DNA from: Burkholderiales bacterium
Lineage (GTDB): Bacteria; Pseudomonadota; Gammaproteobacteria; Burkholderiales; JAEUOS01
Direction of reading: 5' to 3'
Length of the DNA stretch: 64,000 nucleotides
NCBI GenBank assembly: GCA_016790635.1
Contig: JAEUOR010000037.1
Coordinates: 62,001 to 126,000, forward strand
Shown here in pieces: positions 7,800-17,048 of the stretch. How positions within the stretch are numbered: position 1 is the first letter of the stretch; every line of letters begins with the position of its first letter. The position numbers were made by a program, and so were the translations under genes. The notes under the pieces are model-generated. The model was given only the letters and a program-made list of their open reading frames with translations. It was not told the origin of the DNA and ran no database searches.

Positions 7800-8652
7800 A
7801 CGGCGCCGGCGCCGCCGCCCCCTTGATCTGCGTGCGGTGCATCAGCCGGCGCTCGCTCGGCGGAAACGGATCGCGCCGGTGCATGGTGGTGCGGTTGTCC
7901 CACACCACCAGGTCGCCCAGCTGCCACTGGTGCCTGTAGACGCGACCGGCGTCGGTGGCGACTTCCCACAATTGATCAAGCAGCGCCTCGCTGTCGGCGC
8001 GCGACAGGCCGTCGATGTAGGCCAGGCGCCGCCTGCCCAGGTAAAGCGAGGCCTGGCCGGTCTCGGGGATGCGGACCAGGAGCGGGTGCAGCGTGCCGGG
8101 CGCGCTCACCGGATCGTCGGTATCGACGACGCCTTTGCGCAGGTAGCCGCCGGAGTTGTAGGTGCCGTCGTGCTTGACCTTGAGACCCGCCACGCGCGCG
8201 CGCAGGTCGGCAGGCAGCGCGGCGGCGGCCGCCACCATGTCGCAGAACCAGGTCGACCCGCCCGAAGCTGGAATCTCGCGCGCGGTCAGCATCGAGGCCA
8301 GCGGCGGCATCGGCGCGTAGCTCATGTCGGTGTGCCAGACCGCCTCGCCGTCGCCCAGCGCGCCGATCGGCGCGCCGGCGGCGTCCTTGATGTTCGACAC
8401 CACGTAGATTTCCGGAAAGCCGGGCGCGCTCTGGCGCCCGTTCTCCTGGTTGGGCGGCAGGTCGAGCTCGCCCAGCCGGCGCGAGAAGGCGAGCAAGCCG
8501 GCATCCGATACATGCTGGCGCGGGAACACCATCAGCCCGTGGTGCGCGCGCCAGGCTTCCAGCACTGCGGCCATGTCGGCATCGTCAAGCGCATCGACAC
8601 GCACGCCGGTGATGCTCACGCCGAACCCGCCCGCCATCGTCTCGCACTGCAT
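7792..8652 (-). CDS. TauD/TfdA family Fe(II)/2-oxoglutarate dioxygenase
   Basis: A 286-residue member of the TauD/TfdA family, which hydroxylates substrates such as taurine or aryloxy acids to release sulfite or phenols. The iron-binding HxD is in AVWHTDMSYAP (about residue 105). The distal His lies in LVVWDNRTTMHRRDPF, and the 2-oxoglutarate-binding Arg in RRLMHRTQ near the C-terminus. The start at 8652 (MQCETMAGGFGVSITGVRVD) follows a GGAGAA site and fits family length; the frame continues further upstream. No sulfonate transporter is adjacent, so the substrate is open. Confidence 0.87.
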   Translation of the reverse strand: MQCETMAGGFGVSITGVRVDALDDADMAAVLEAWRAHHGLMVFPRQHVSDAGLLAFSRRLGELDLPPNQENGRQSAPGFPEIYVVSNIKDAAGAPIGALGDGEAVWHTDMSYAPMPPLASMLTAREIPASGGSTWFCDMVAAAAALPADLRARVAGLKVKHDGTYNSGGYLRKGVVDTDDPVSAPGTLHPLLVRIPETGQASLYLGRRRLAYIDGLSRADSEALLDQLWEVATDAGRVYRHQWQLGDLVVWDNRTTMHRRDPFPPSERRLMHRTQIKGAAAPAPFA

Positions 8653-8890
8653 GCCGCGTTCTCCATGTTGCTGCGGCGGAATTGTCGCAGATGCGCGCCC
8701 TGCAGTCCGGCGCGGGCACTCTGCGCCCCCGCGTCGCACGCGCAGGACGCGGGCCTTGTACGATAGTGCCACCAGGCACAGGCATCGCGATGGCTAGTCT
8801 TTCCCAAGTTTCGTCCGCGAACGCGGCCCCGGTCCGCAGGTTGCACGCCAACGATCCCGGCGTCGCGGTCGTCGGCCACGCCGTCGCGCA

Positions 8891-10236
8891 ATGAGCGACG
8901 CCGCCACGGGCACCGCGATACGCTGGAATTCCGGACCGGGCTTTCTGCTCGCTGCCCTGGGCGCGCCGGTCGGCTTGGGCAATATCTGGCGGTTCTCCTA
9001 TGTGGCCGGCGAGAACGGCGGCGGTGCGTTCATCATCGCTTACATCGGCGCCGTGCTGCTGCTCGGCTGGCCGTTGCTGATCGCCGAACTGGCCATCGGA
9101 CGCAGCGGCCGCGCCGACGCGGTCAGCGCGATCGCCCGGCTTTCCGCCGTGCGCGCCTGGCACGGTGCGGGGTGGATCGGCATGCTCGCCTGTGTCGCCA
9201 TTCTCAGCTACTACCCGGTCATCGCCGGCTGGGTGGTCAACTACCTGTGGCGCTACGTCAGCGAAGGTGCCGGGCCGGCCGGCGCCGGCGATCACGACGC
9301 GCGCTTTCGCGCCATCATCGCCGACCCGCCCAGGCTCTCTTCTGGTACGCGGTGGTGATGGCGGCGACGATCGCGATCGTCGCCGCCGGCGTCGAGCACG
9401 GCATCGAGCGCGCTTGCACCTGGCTCATGCCGACTTTCCTCATCCTGTTGTTGCTGCTTGCCGGCCACGGGCTGACGCTCGAAGGCGCCGGGCGCGCCAT
9501 TTCCTTCCTGTTCACCCCTGACTGGGCGGCCCTCAGGCAGCCGCAGACCTATCTTGCCGCACTTGGCCAGGCGCTCTTCTCGATCGGCCTCGGCATGGGC
9601 GTGGTGATCACCTACGGTGCCTATGTGCCGCAGGGCGAGCGCCTGCCGCGCGCGGCCTTGTTCCTCGTCGCCGGCGACACCGTTGTCGCGCTCCTCGCCG
9701 GCGTGATGTTCTTCCCGGCGGTGTTCAGCCATGGGATTGATCCCGCGCATGGCCCGGCGCTCGCCTTCGCCGTTCTGCCGGAGGTGTTCGCCGCCATGCC
9801 TGCCGGCCGCTGGCTCGCCATCGCCTTATTCCTGCTGCTCGCCATCGCCGCCCTCACCTCGACCGTGGCGCTGCTGGAAGTGCCGGTGGCCTGGGCGATG
9901 GCGCGCCGGCACTGGAGCCGCCGCCGCGCCGCATTGATCGTCGGTAGCGGCGCGCTGGCAGCAGGGGCGCCGGTCTCGCTGGGCAACGGGGTCCTCGCGC
10001 CCGCGGCAGGCAGCGCGGCACTGCTCGAGCGCGTCGACCACCTTGCGTCGAACATCCTGCTGCCGGCCAGCGCCATCGCCATCGCGCTCCTGGTCGGCTG
10101 GGCATGTCGGGGTGGCGCGGCGCGTCAGGCGGCGGATCTCGAAGGCCGCCTGGCCGGCCCGGAATGGCGCTGGGGCCTGCGCATCGCCCTGCCGCTGGTC
10201 ATCGCGCTGGTGATGGCTCGCGGCCTGGGGTGGTGA
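8891..10236 (+). pseudogene. Sodium:neurotransmitter symporter (NSS) family transporter, frameshifted
   Basis: Two reading frames together encode one NSS (SNF) transporter of about 448 residues. The first frame (8891 to about 9326) has the hallmark sodium-site stretch LGAPVGLGNIWRFSYVAGEN and the GGGAFIIAY helix. The second frame (from about 9332) continues with LFWYAVVMAAT, FSIGLGMGVVITYGAY and the later helices to 10236. The join falls in the gacccgcccaggctc stretch near 9326-9334, where one missing base (probably a G in a gcc Ala codon) breaks the frame; uncorrected, translation ends at 9358. Either a recent inactivating mutation or a sequencing error explains it. The substrate is likely an amino acid. 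Confidence 0.82.
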
Positions 10237-10384
10237 TGGAAGGCGATGACGACGCCTGAAGGGCGCCAAGCGTCGAACCTCACGTGCGTTCCCGAGCCGC
10301 CTCGGGCTTCGGGATACATCCCATCCTGCGCTTCCAGCGGCACGCATCCAGGCGGTGCGGCATGCGCGCCGGCACCATGCATCC

Positions 10385-11653
10385 CTACAAGAGTCGAAAG
10401 GCGAGTATCGCGACGATGGTGGGCGGCAAGGCCGCCACCAGGAGGCCCAGCGGGTTGAGTGCCTGGTCCTCGAGATGTTCCTTCAAGATCGAGAAGCCCG
10501 CGGGATTGGGCGCATTGGCGATGATCGTCAGGCCGCCGCCGGTCACCGCACCGGCGACCAATGCGATCTTGAATTCCTCTGACAATCCTTCCACCAGGGA
10601 ACCCAGGTAGGTCAACGCGGCATTGTCGGTAATCGCAGTCAGTGCCGTCGCGCCGAAATAGACCTCGGTGGCGCTCATTTTCATGAGGAGCGGCTGCAGC
10701 CACCATTGCTGCAGACCGCCCAGAACGACCAACCCGGCCAGAAAGAACGCCACCAGCAATCCCTCGCGCAGGATCAGCCGATCCTGGTATTGCTTATAGG
10801 CGGTGACAAATCCCATGAAGAACAGGAACAGGCCCATGAACGCCGCGGGATGATGCGCGAAAACGACCACCCCCAGCAGGAACAGCAGATGCACCGCCAC
10901 GACCGCCGCCGGCAGACGGGCGAGCCCGCCGCGCAAGGTCGAGACCGTCAGACCGGAAAGCTCGCGCTTGAACAGCAGCGCCGCGCACAACGCGTTGATG
11001 ATCACCGCGATCGCCGACTTCCAGCCGAAATTTGCCAGCATGAACCAGATGTCCCAGTTCCATTTCGCGGCGACCATGAGCACCGGCGGCGCGGCGAACG
11101 GAGTCAGGGTACCGCCGATGGAGACATTGACGAAGAGCACCCCGATGGTCACGTACTTGAGCCGGTTGGAAATCCCCATCGCAAAGTAGCGCTCGCGCAG
11201 AATCAGGGCCGCGAGCGTCATGGCCGCCGGCTCGGTGATGAACGATCCGAGGAGCGGAACGATTGAGAGCACCGCGAAATAGAAGGCGATCGAACGCGGC
11301 AGGGGAATGAAGCGCGACAAATGGTTGACCAGCGCCGCGGCAAACTCGAGGATGGGTTTGCTCCCAGCGACGACCATGATCGCGAAGACGAACATCGGCT
11401 CGGTGAAATTCCGCGAGTCCAGGTACTCGGTCGCGGCCTGTTTCCCCGAGAGGATGAAGATCGCGACGATCAGGACCATGGCCCAGAAGCCGAACACCAC
11501 CTCGACCTCGCCCAGGAGGTGCCAGACACCGGCGTGCGCGGGGCGCGTGTGTGCGAGCCGTTCGAAAAGCTTCGTCGAAAACGTATGCACAAGGGCCAGC
11601 GCGAACAGCACCGCGGCGGTCAGCTGGATCGTGGTGGGGCCGGTGTCGATCAT
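10385..11653 (-). CDS. Putative Na+/H+ antiporter (PF07399-type)
   Basis: A 422-residue polytopic protein, about 11-12 hydrophobic segments, matching the family annotated as putative Na+/H+ antiporter (Na_H_antiport_3). Conserved-looking stretches include FAIMVVAGSKPILEFA near residue 95, PLLGSFITEPAAMTLAAL near residue 135, IGGTLTPFAAPPVLMVA near residue 180 and TAITDNAALTYLGSLVEG near residue 345, the last resembling the ion-site helix of NhaD-type carriers. Direct biochemical evidence for this family is thin. It is followed downstream by a 150-base gap before the convergent NSS transporter, with a weak hairpin at 10291-10306. Confidence 0.8.
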   Translation of the reverse strand: MIDTGPTTIQLTAAVLFALALVHTFSTKLFERLAHTRPAHAGVWHLLGEVEVVFGFWAMVLIVAIFILSGKQAATEYLDSRNFTEPMFVFAIMVVAGSKPILEFAAALVNHLSRFIPLPRSIAFYFAVLSIVPLLGSFITEPAAMTLAALILRERYFAMGISNRLKYVTIGVLFVNVSIGGTLTPFAAPPVLMVAAKWNWDIWFMLANFGWKSAIAVIINALCAALLFKRELSGLTVSTLRGGLARLPAAVVAVHLLFLLGVVVFAHHPAAFMGLFLFFMGFVTAYKQYQDRLILREGLLVAFFLAGLVVLGGLQQWWLQPLLMKMSATEVYFGATALTAITDNAALTYLGSLVEGLSEEFKIALVAGAVTGGGLTIIANAPNPAGFSILKEHLEDQALNPLGLLVAALPPTIVAILAFRLL

Positions 11654-11667
11654 CGATTCGTTTCCAG

Positions 11668-12906
11668 TCAGCGCTGCTGAACGGGTGTTGCGCGGGTGTT
11701 CGCGCGCACCCAGTCCGCGATGCGCGCCACCCCGCCGCGGATCGCCGCTTCCGAAGCCGCGTAGGAAAAGCGGATGTGCTGCCCCTCGCCCGCCACCCGC
11801 GCGCCGAAGTGTATGTCGGCCAGCACCGCCACGCCGGCCTCGTTGAGCAGCTTCTTGCGCAACTCCTCCGAGTCAGCGCATCCGGTCATGCGGCAGGCCT
11901 CGGTGACGTTGGGCCAGGCGTAGAACGCGCCGCCGGGCAACAGGCAATTGAACCCCGGCACCTGGTTCAACAGCCCGACGATCAGGTCGCGGCGGGTGCG
12001 GAACGAGGCCTTCATCATCTCGGCCGCGTCCTGCGGGCCGTTGATCGCCTCGACCGCCGCCCACTGGCTGATGTGCGAGGCGCAGGATTCGGTGTTGGTG
12101 ACCCAGCGGGTGAAGACGGGCGCGAGGGTGCGATTGACCGCGTAGCCGATGCGCCAGCCGGTCATCGCCCAGGTCTTGGAGGCACCGTCGGAAATGATGG
12201 TGCGCTCGAGCATGCCGGGCAGCGCGGCGATCGACTGGAAGGCGCCGTCGTAGATCAGGCGCGAATAGATCTCGTCGGCATACACCCACACCTGCGGGTG
12301 GCGGCGCAGGATGGCGGCGATGTCCGCCAGGTCGTTGGCCGAGAGCGAGCCGCCGGTCGGGTTGTGCGGCGTGTTGAGGATCAGCATCCGCGTGCGCGGG
12401 GTGATCGCGGCTTCGAGTTCGGCCGGGTCGAAGGCGAAGCCGCGCGCCTCCTTCAGGCCCAACGGCACCGGCACCGCGCCGTTGGCGACGATCTGCGACT
12501 CGTAGATCGGGAAGCCCGGATTGGGGTAGATCACTTCGTCCCCGGCACCGAAGTCGGTGGTCGAGAGGATCGCGTACGCGATGAAAGGTTTGGCGCCCGA
12601 GCCCACCACCACGTCGTCGGCGGAAACTGCCAGGCCGCGCATGCGGTTGACCTCGCGCGCGATGGCTTCGCGCAGCTCCGGAATGCCGTTCGACGGCGTG
12701 TAGCCGTGCCGCCCCTCGCGGATCGCCTTGACCGCCGCGTCCTGGATGTTGACGGGCGTGGGAAAGTCCGGCTGGCCGATGCAGAACGAGATGATGTCGC
12801 GGCCGGCGCGCTGCAGTGCGGTCACCTCGCCCAGGACGACGAAGGCGTTCTCGGTGCCGAGCGAGGCGGCGCGCTTGGACAGCTTGGGGGCTGGGACTTG
12901 GCTCAC
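11668..12906 (-). CDS. Class I pyridoxal-phosphate aminotransferase
   Basis: A 412-residue fold-type I aminotransferase. PLP-site motifs are visible: LNTPHNPTGG (about residue 180), YADEIYSRLIYDG (about residue 212, with the Asp and Tyr that contact the cofactor), and SDGASKTWAMTGWRIGYA (about residue 245) carrying the Schiff-base Lys and nearby Arg. A C-terminal IRFSYAAS supplies the carboxylate-binding Arg. The family includes aspartate and alanine aminotransferases, and the substrate cannot be fixed here. It ends 15 bases from the antiporter start, suggesting cotranscription. Confidence 0.88.
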   Translation of the reverse strand: MSQVPAPKLSKRAASLGTENAFVVLGEVTALQRAGRDIISFCIGQPDFPTPVNIQDAAVKAIREGRHGYTPSNGIPELREAIAREVNRMRGLAVSADDVVVGSGAKPFIAYAILSTTDFGAGDEVIYPNPGFPIYESQIVANGAVPVPLGLKEARGFAFDPAELEAAITPRTRMLILNTPHNPTGGSLSANDLADIAAILRRHPQVWVYADEIYSRLIYDGAFQSIAALPGMLERTIISDGASKTWAMTGWRIGYAVNRTLAPVFTRWVTNTESCASHISQWAAVEAINGPQDAAEMMKASFRTRRDLIVGLLNQVPGFNCLLPGGAFYAWPNVTEACRMTGCADSEELRKKLLNEAGVAVLADIHFGARVAGEGQHIRFSYAASEAAIRGGVARIADWVRANTRATPVQQR

Positions 12907-12937
12907 GTGTTCTCCGGCAAAAACGGAATTCTAGCGT

Positions 12938-14113
12938 TCACGCCGGCTGCGGAATGCCGAACACCTGGCGCAGGTAGGCCAGGTAGCGCTCGTCGTCACA
13001 CATGTTCTTGTCCGGCGAGTCCGACAGCTTGGCGACCGGCTGGCCGTTGCAACGGACCATCTTGATGACGATGTTGATCGGCGTGGGCCCCAGATCGTTG
13101 GTGAGGTTGGTGCCGATGCCGAACGCGGTGGCGATGCGCCCGCGAAAGCGCTCGAAAAGCCGGATCGCCAGCGGCACGGTGAGCCCGTCGGAAAACACCA
13201 GGGATTTCGTGCGCGGGTCGACACGGTTCTTGCGGTAGTGCTCGATCAGGCGTTCGCCCCACTCAAACGGGTCGCCGGAATCGTGGCGCGCGCCGTCGAA
13301 GAGCTTGCAGAAAAACATGTCGAAATCACGCAAAAACGGCTCGATGCCGTAGACGTCCGACAGCGCCAGGCCCAGGTCACCGCGATACTCGGCGGCCCAC
13401 TTCTCGAAGGCATAGGTCTGCGAGTCGCGCAGGCGCGGCCCGAGCGCCTGGCAGGCTTGCAGGTATTCATGCGCCATGGTGCCAAGCGGCGTGATGCCGT
13501 GTCGCATCGCGTAGAGCACGTTGGAGGTGCCGGCGAAGTTGGCGCCCAGGTCGCGCTTCAACGTGGTCACGACCTCCTCATGCCATGTGCGCGAAAAGCG
13601 CCGTCGCGTGCCGTAGTCGGCGATGCGCATCTCGGCCAACGCCGGGTCGCCCGCGACCAGGCGGATTTTCCCGGCCATGCGGCGCCGGGCTTCTGCCAGG
13701 TCCGGCGTCGGCGCAATACGCCGGAAATAGGTCTCGTTGATGATGGCCAGCAGCGGGATCTCGAACAGGATCGTGTGCAGCCACGGCCCGCGGATGGTCA
13801 GATCGATGCCGCCGTCGGCGGCCGCCGCGAGATGCACGTACTTGGCGTTGAGCCGCATCAGGCCCAGAAAGTCGACAAAGTCGCTCTTGATGAATCGCAG
13901 TCCGCGCAGGTAGTCGAGCTCCTCGTCGCGAAAGCGCACTTGCGTCAGCGTGTCGATTTCGCGGCGGAGCGCCGGCAGGTCGGCCGCAAGGTCCACGCCC
14001 GGGGTGCGGCACTTGAAGCGGTACTCGACGGTCGCGCCCGGAAAATGATGCAGCACCACCTGCATCATGGTGAACTTGTAGAGATCGGTATCGAGCAGGG
14101 ATTCGATGATCAT
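12938..14113 (-). CDS. pncB: Nicotinate phosphoribosyltransferase
   Basis: A 391-residue PncB, which makes nicotinate mononucleotide from nicotinate and PRPP with ATP, the entry step of the Preiss-Handler NAD salvage route. Family motifs include [18 protein letters not shown] at the N-terminus, [23 protein letters not shown] around residue 200 with the catalytic-type His, [17 protein letters not shown] and [16 protein letters not shown] in the phosphate-binding part. The length is normal for bacterial PncB. Its ATG overlaps the dusA stop by four bases. Confidence 0.95.
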   Translation of the reverse strand: MIIESLLDTDLYKFTMMQVVLHHFPGATVEYRFKCRTPGVDLAADLPALRREIDTLTQVRFRDEELDYLRGLRFIKSDFVDFLGLMRLNAKYVHLAAAADGGIDLTIRGPWLHTILFEIPLLAIINETYFRRIAPTPDLAEARRRMAGKIRLVAGDPALAEMRIADYGTRRRFSRTWHEEVVTTLKRDLGANFAGTSNVLYAMRHGITPLGTMAHEYLQACQALGPRLRDSQTYAFEKWAAEYRGDLGLALSDVYGIEPFLRDFDMFFCKLFDGARHDSGDPFEWGERLIEHYRKNRVDPRTKSLVFSDGLTVPLAIRLFERFRGRIATAFGIGTNLTNDLGPTPINIVIKMVRCNGQPVAKLSDSPDKNMCDDERYLAYLRQVFGIPQPA

Positions 14114-15102
14114 GCGGCGAGACGTTCGGGGCCGGGCGCGATGCGGTCATCGACGATCAGGTCGGGGTTGCCCTGGCGCAGAAGCGCCACGTCCGACAAG
14201 CGTCGCCGCCAGGCACGGGCGCCGGGCAGACCCTGCGTCAGGCCCAGCATGTGGCGGGTCACCGCGCGCAGCGGCACGCCCGCATCAACCGTGATGCGCG
14301 CGTAATCGCGCATCCTCTGCATCACTTCGATGCGCGACAAGGCACGCGCGTCATCACCAAACCAGCGCGCATCCACCTGCGCCAGGAACCAGGGCTCGTG
14401 ATATGCGTGCCGCCCCAGCATCACGCCATCGACTTGGGCCAAGGCGTGATCGACCGCCTCCACACTCGCGATGCCGCCGTTGAGCACGATGGTGAGGCCG
14501 GGAAAGTCGCGCTTGAGTTGCGCCGCGTACTCGTGGCGCAATGGCGGAATCTCGCGGTTTTCCTTGGGCGAGAGGCCTTGCAGCCAGGCGCTGCGCGCAT
14601 GCACGATGAACACCTGCGAGCCGCCCTCGGCTACCGTGCCGACAAAGTCACGCACAAAGCCATAGTCGTCATCGCGACCGATGCCGATGCGATGCTTGAC
14701 CGTGACCGGGATCGCCACTGCATCGACCATGGCGCGGACGCAATCGCGCACCAGCGGCGCTTCGGCCATGAGGCAGGCGCCGAAGGCGCCCTTTTGCACG
14801 CGCTCGGAGGGGCAGCCGCAATTGAGGTTGACCTCGTCGTAGCCCCAGCGCTCCGCGAGCCTCGCACAGTGCGCAAGATCGCCGGGTTCGCTGCCGCCCA
14901 GCTGCAGCGCGACCGGATGTTCCTCTTCATTGAAATCCAGGTGCCGGGGCACGTCGCCATGCATCAGGGCGGGCGTCGTCACCATTTCGGTATACAGCCG
15001 CGCGTGCCGCGACAGCTGGCGATGGAAAAACCGGCAATGCCGGTCGGTCCAGTCCATCATGGGCGCGACGCAAAAGCGCCAGGGAGACGGGGATGGATTC
15101 AT
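14110..15102 (-). CDS. dusA: tRNA-dihydrouridine(20/20a) synthase DusA
   Basis: A 330-residue flavoenzyme that reduces uridines 20/20a in the D-loop of tRNA. Signature elements are [17 protein letters not shown] at the N-terminus, [18 protein letters not shown] near residue 98 with the catalytic Cys, VKHRIGIG near residue 140, and IVLNGGI plus [14 protein letters not shown] in the FMN-phosphate site. These fit DusA rather than DusB or DusC. The start at 15102 was chosen because the N-terminal FMN motif begins eleven residues later; upstream codons of the open frame look noncoding. It is coupled to pncB. Confidence 0.94.
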   Translation of the reverse strand: MNPSPSPWRFCVAPMMDWTDRHCRFFHRQLSRHARLYTEMVTTPALMHGDVPRHLDFNEEEHPVALQLGGSEPGDLAHCARLAERWGYDEVNLNCGCPSERVQKGAFGACLMAEAPLVRDCVRAMVDAVAIPVTVKHRIGIGRDDDYGFVRDFVGTVAEGGSQVFIVHARSAWLQGLSPKENREIPPLRHEYAAQLKRDFPGLTIVLNGGIASVEAVDHALAQVDGVMLGRHAYHEPWFLAQVDARWFGDDARALSRIEVMQRMRDYARITVDAGVPLRAVTRHMLGLTQGLPGARAWRRRLSDVALLRQGNPDLIVDDRIAPGPERLAA

Positions 15103-15174
15103 GTCTGCGGGACTCAGGTCAAGAATTATCGCTGCTTGCGCGAGAATGCATCCGTCCTTCCATCCGCCAATCGC

Positions 15175-15738
15175 ATGAGACTGATCGCCATCCTGATCCT
15201 GTGCCTCCCGTGCAGCCTGTCGATGGCTGCCGCGACACCGATCGATGAGGCCTTGCGCGCCGGCGGCGTCGTGCTGTTGATCCGGCATGCCACCGCGCCC
15301 GGCACCGGCGACCCGCCCGGCTTTCGCCTGGACGACTGCGCCACGCAACGCAATCTTTCGGCAGCCGGACGCGCCGAGGCGCAGGCCATCGGCGCGCGCC
15401 TTCGGGGACTTGGCCTCAAGAATGCCGAGGTGCTGACCAGCCAGTGGTGCCGCTGCCGCGAAACCGCGCGCCTGGCATTCGGCGAGGCGCGCGACTGGCC
15501 GGCGCTCAATTCGTTCTTCCAGGACCCCAGAGACAAGGACGCCCAGGTGCAGCAAGTCATGGTCCGTATCGCCAAGACGCGGCGCGGCGACCGGCCGCTG
15601 GTTCTCGTGACCCACCAGGTCGTCGTCACCGCCGTCAGCGGCGTTTACCCGCAATCGGGCGAGGTGGTGGTCGTCGCGCCCGCGCGCGAAGGGGGCGTCC
15701 GCGTCATCGGCAGCCTCAAGCCGGAAGCGGGGAACTGA
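15175..15738 (+). CDS. Histidine phosphatase family protein, exported
   Basis: A 187-residue member of the histidine phosphatase superfamily. After a signal peptide (MRLIAILILCLPCSLSMAAA) comes VVLLIRHATAPG, carrying the phospho-accepting His of the RHG-type motif, and later LVLVTHQVVVTAVSG with the second catalytic His. The arrangement with the LTSQWCRCRETARLAFG segment resembles periplasmic Ais-like phosphatases. The substrate is unknown. The gene ends five bases before the ROK kinase start, so a two-gene operon is likely. Confidence 0.86.
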   Translation: MRLIAILILCLPCSLSMAAATPIDEALRAGGVVLLIRHATAPGTGDPPGFRLDDCATQRNLSAAGRAEAQAIGARLRGLGLKNAEVLTSQWCRCRETARLAFGEARDWPALNSFFQDPRDKDAQVQQVMVRIAKTRRGDRPLVLVTHQVVVTAVSGVYPQSGEVVVVAPAREGGVRVIGSLKPEAGN

Positions 15739-15742
15739 CCCT

Positions 15743-16621
15743 ATGTACCGCCTCGGCATCGACCTGGGAGGCACCAAGATCGAGGGCGTTGCGCTCGACG
15801 ACGCCGGCCGCGAAGTCACGCGCCGACGCGTCGCCACCGAGGCGGGCCGCGGTCCGGCGCACATCATCGCGCGCATTGCCGACCTATATGCGGGCCTGGT
15901 CTACGCGATCGACGACGCGCCCCACACCCTGGGCGTGGGCACACCGGGTGCGGTCTCACCGGTCAGCGGCCTGCTAAAGAACTCCAACACGACCTGCCTG
16001 AATGGCCTGCCATTCGGCGACATGCTCTCCGAAGCCCTGGGCCGGCGCCCGGTGATTGCCAACGATGCCAACTGCTTTGCCTTGGCCGAGGCGCTGCACG
16101 GCGCCGGGTGCGGGCATGCGTGCGTATTTGGCGTGATCATCGGCACCGGATGCGGCGGGGGCATCGTCATCGACGGCCGCGTGCGCAGAGGGCCCCACGC
16201 CCTGGCCGGCGAATGGGGCCACACGGTGCTCGACCCGGCCGGTCCGGCCTGCTTCTGCGGCGCGCGCGGCTGCGTGGAAACCTACATTTCGGGCGGTGGC
16301 CTGGAGCGTCGCTTTGCAGAGGCCACCGGCCGCAGCCTGTCGGCACGCGACATCGCGGCGCAGTCGCAAGACCCGCAATGCGCGCGCGCGATGAGCGAAT
16401 ACCTCGATCACTTCGGCCGTGCGCTCGCCAACCTGATCAACATCCTCGACCCGGATGTCATCGTCCTGGGGGGCGGGCTATCGAACCTCGACGCGCTCTA
16501 CACGCAGGGCGTCGCGGCGGTGCATGCGCGGGTCTTCGGCGGCGAATGCGCCACGCCGATCGTGCGCAACCAACTTGGTGATTCGGCCGGCGTGATCGGC
16601 GCCGCGCTGATCGGTATCTGA
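15743..16621 (+). CDS. ROK family sugar kinase
   Basis: A 292-residue ROK (repressor, ORF, kinase) protein without a DNA-binding domain, hence a sugar kinase of the fructokinase or N-acetylglucosamine kinase type. The ATP phosphate loop LGIDLGGTKIEGVALD is at residues 4-19, NDANCFALAEALHGAG near residue 105 carries the catalytic-type Asp, and GEWGHTVLDPAGPACFCGARG near residue 155 holds the HxxxxxxxxxCxCGxxGC zinc motif. The exact sugar cannot be assigned. It follows the histidine phosphatase closely and runs into a terminator at 16631. Confidence 0.9.
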   Translation: MYRLGIDLGGTKIEGVALDDAGREVTRRRVATEAGRGPAHIIARIADLYAGLVYAIDDAPHTLGVGTPGAVSPVSGLLKNSNTTCLNGLPFGDMLSEALGRRPVIANDANCFALAEALHGAGCGHACVFGVIIGTGCGGGIVIDGRVRRGPHALAGEWGHTVLDPAGPACFCGARGCVETYISGGGLERRFAEATGRSLSARDIAAQSQDPQCARAMSEYLDHFGRALANLINILDPDVIVLGGGLSNLDALYTQGVAAVHARVFGGECATPIVRNQLGDSAGVIGAALIGI

Positions 16622-16630
16622 TCGCAGGAC

Positions 16631-16656
16631 AAAAAACGGCGGGCAAGGCCCGCCGT
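16631..16656 (-). terminator. Rho-independent terminator for the Lys/Ala/Pro-rich small protein gene
   Basis: Nine-base arms acggcgggc (16636-16644) and gcccgccgt (16648-16656) with loop aag. The run of six A residues at 16631-16636 becomes the U-tract of the leftward transcript. The stem may also slow the rightward ROK kinase transcript. Confidence 0.85.
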
Positions 16657-16676
16657 TGTCTTGCAAGAGCTGCGAC

Positions 16677-16967
16677 TTACTTCTTTTCGGCCTTGGCTTT
16701 CTTTTGGCCTTTTTTCTTGCCCTTGCCTTTGTCAGCGCCTTTGGCTTTGCCGGCATCGGACTTCGGCTTGTCGGCGGCCTTGGAGTCCTTGGCAGCCGCC
16801 GGAGCGGGCGCCGCGGCGGGTGCCGGAGCAGCCGGTGCGGGGGCAGCGGCCGGTGCAGGAGCGGCAGCCGGAGCCGGCGCAGGAGCGGGCTTGGCGGCCT
16901 GCGCGGCGGCGCCGAACGAAGTCGCGGCGAAGACGGCGGCGGTCACGAGTGCGAGGATACGATTCAT
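16677..16967 (-). CDS. Small exported Ala/Pro- and Lys-rich protein of unknown function
   Basis: A 96-residue protein with a clear signal peptide (MNRILALVTAAVFAATSFGAAAQ). A central block consists of repeated PAPAAAP units, and a strongly basic tail is rich in Lys, Ala and Gly and ends KAEKK. The start at 16967 follows an AAGGAG site seven bases away; codons upstream in the open frame are not needed. The layout is like that of the 59-residue protein at 52397. The low-complexity linker suggests a flexible periplasmic or envelope-associated polycation. No domain is recognisable and function is unknown. Confidence 0.72.
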   Translation of the reverse strand: MNRILALVTAAVFAATSFGAAAQAAKPAPAPAPAAAPAPAAAPAPAAPAPAAAPAPAAAKDSKAADKPKSDAGKAKGADKGKGKKKGQKKAKAEKK

Positions 16968-17048
16968 GGAGTTCTCCTTGGGTTGGTTGGAGGCACACCG
17001 CCTCTGTGTGCAATAACGAGCCATGCGTACCGCGGTTGACAAGCCGTG

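Noticed and set aside
10291..10306. Hairpin cccgag/ctcggg after the NSS transporter as a terminator
   Set aside because: Six-base arms with no T-run on either strand; too weak to list as a terminator.
11551..13065. 504-codon open frame antisense to the aminotransferase gene
   Set aside because: The opposite strand carries a complete PLP enzyme with all cofactor motifs; this frame is a high-GC shadow.
16800..16900. Short tandem repeats that could be a CRISPR or satellite array
   Set aside because: The repeat is in-frame coding for PAPAAAP units of the small exported protein, with no spacer structure.
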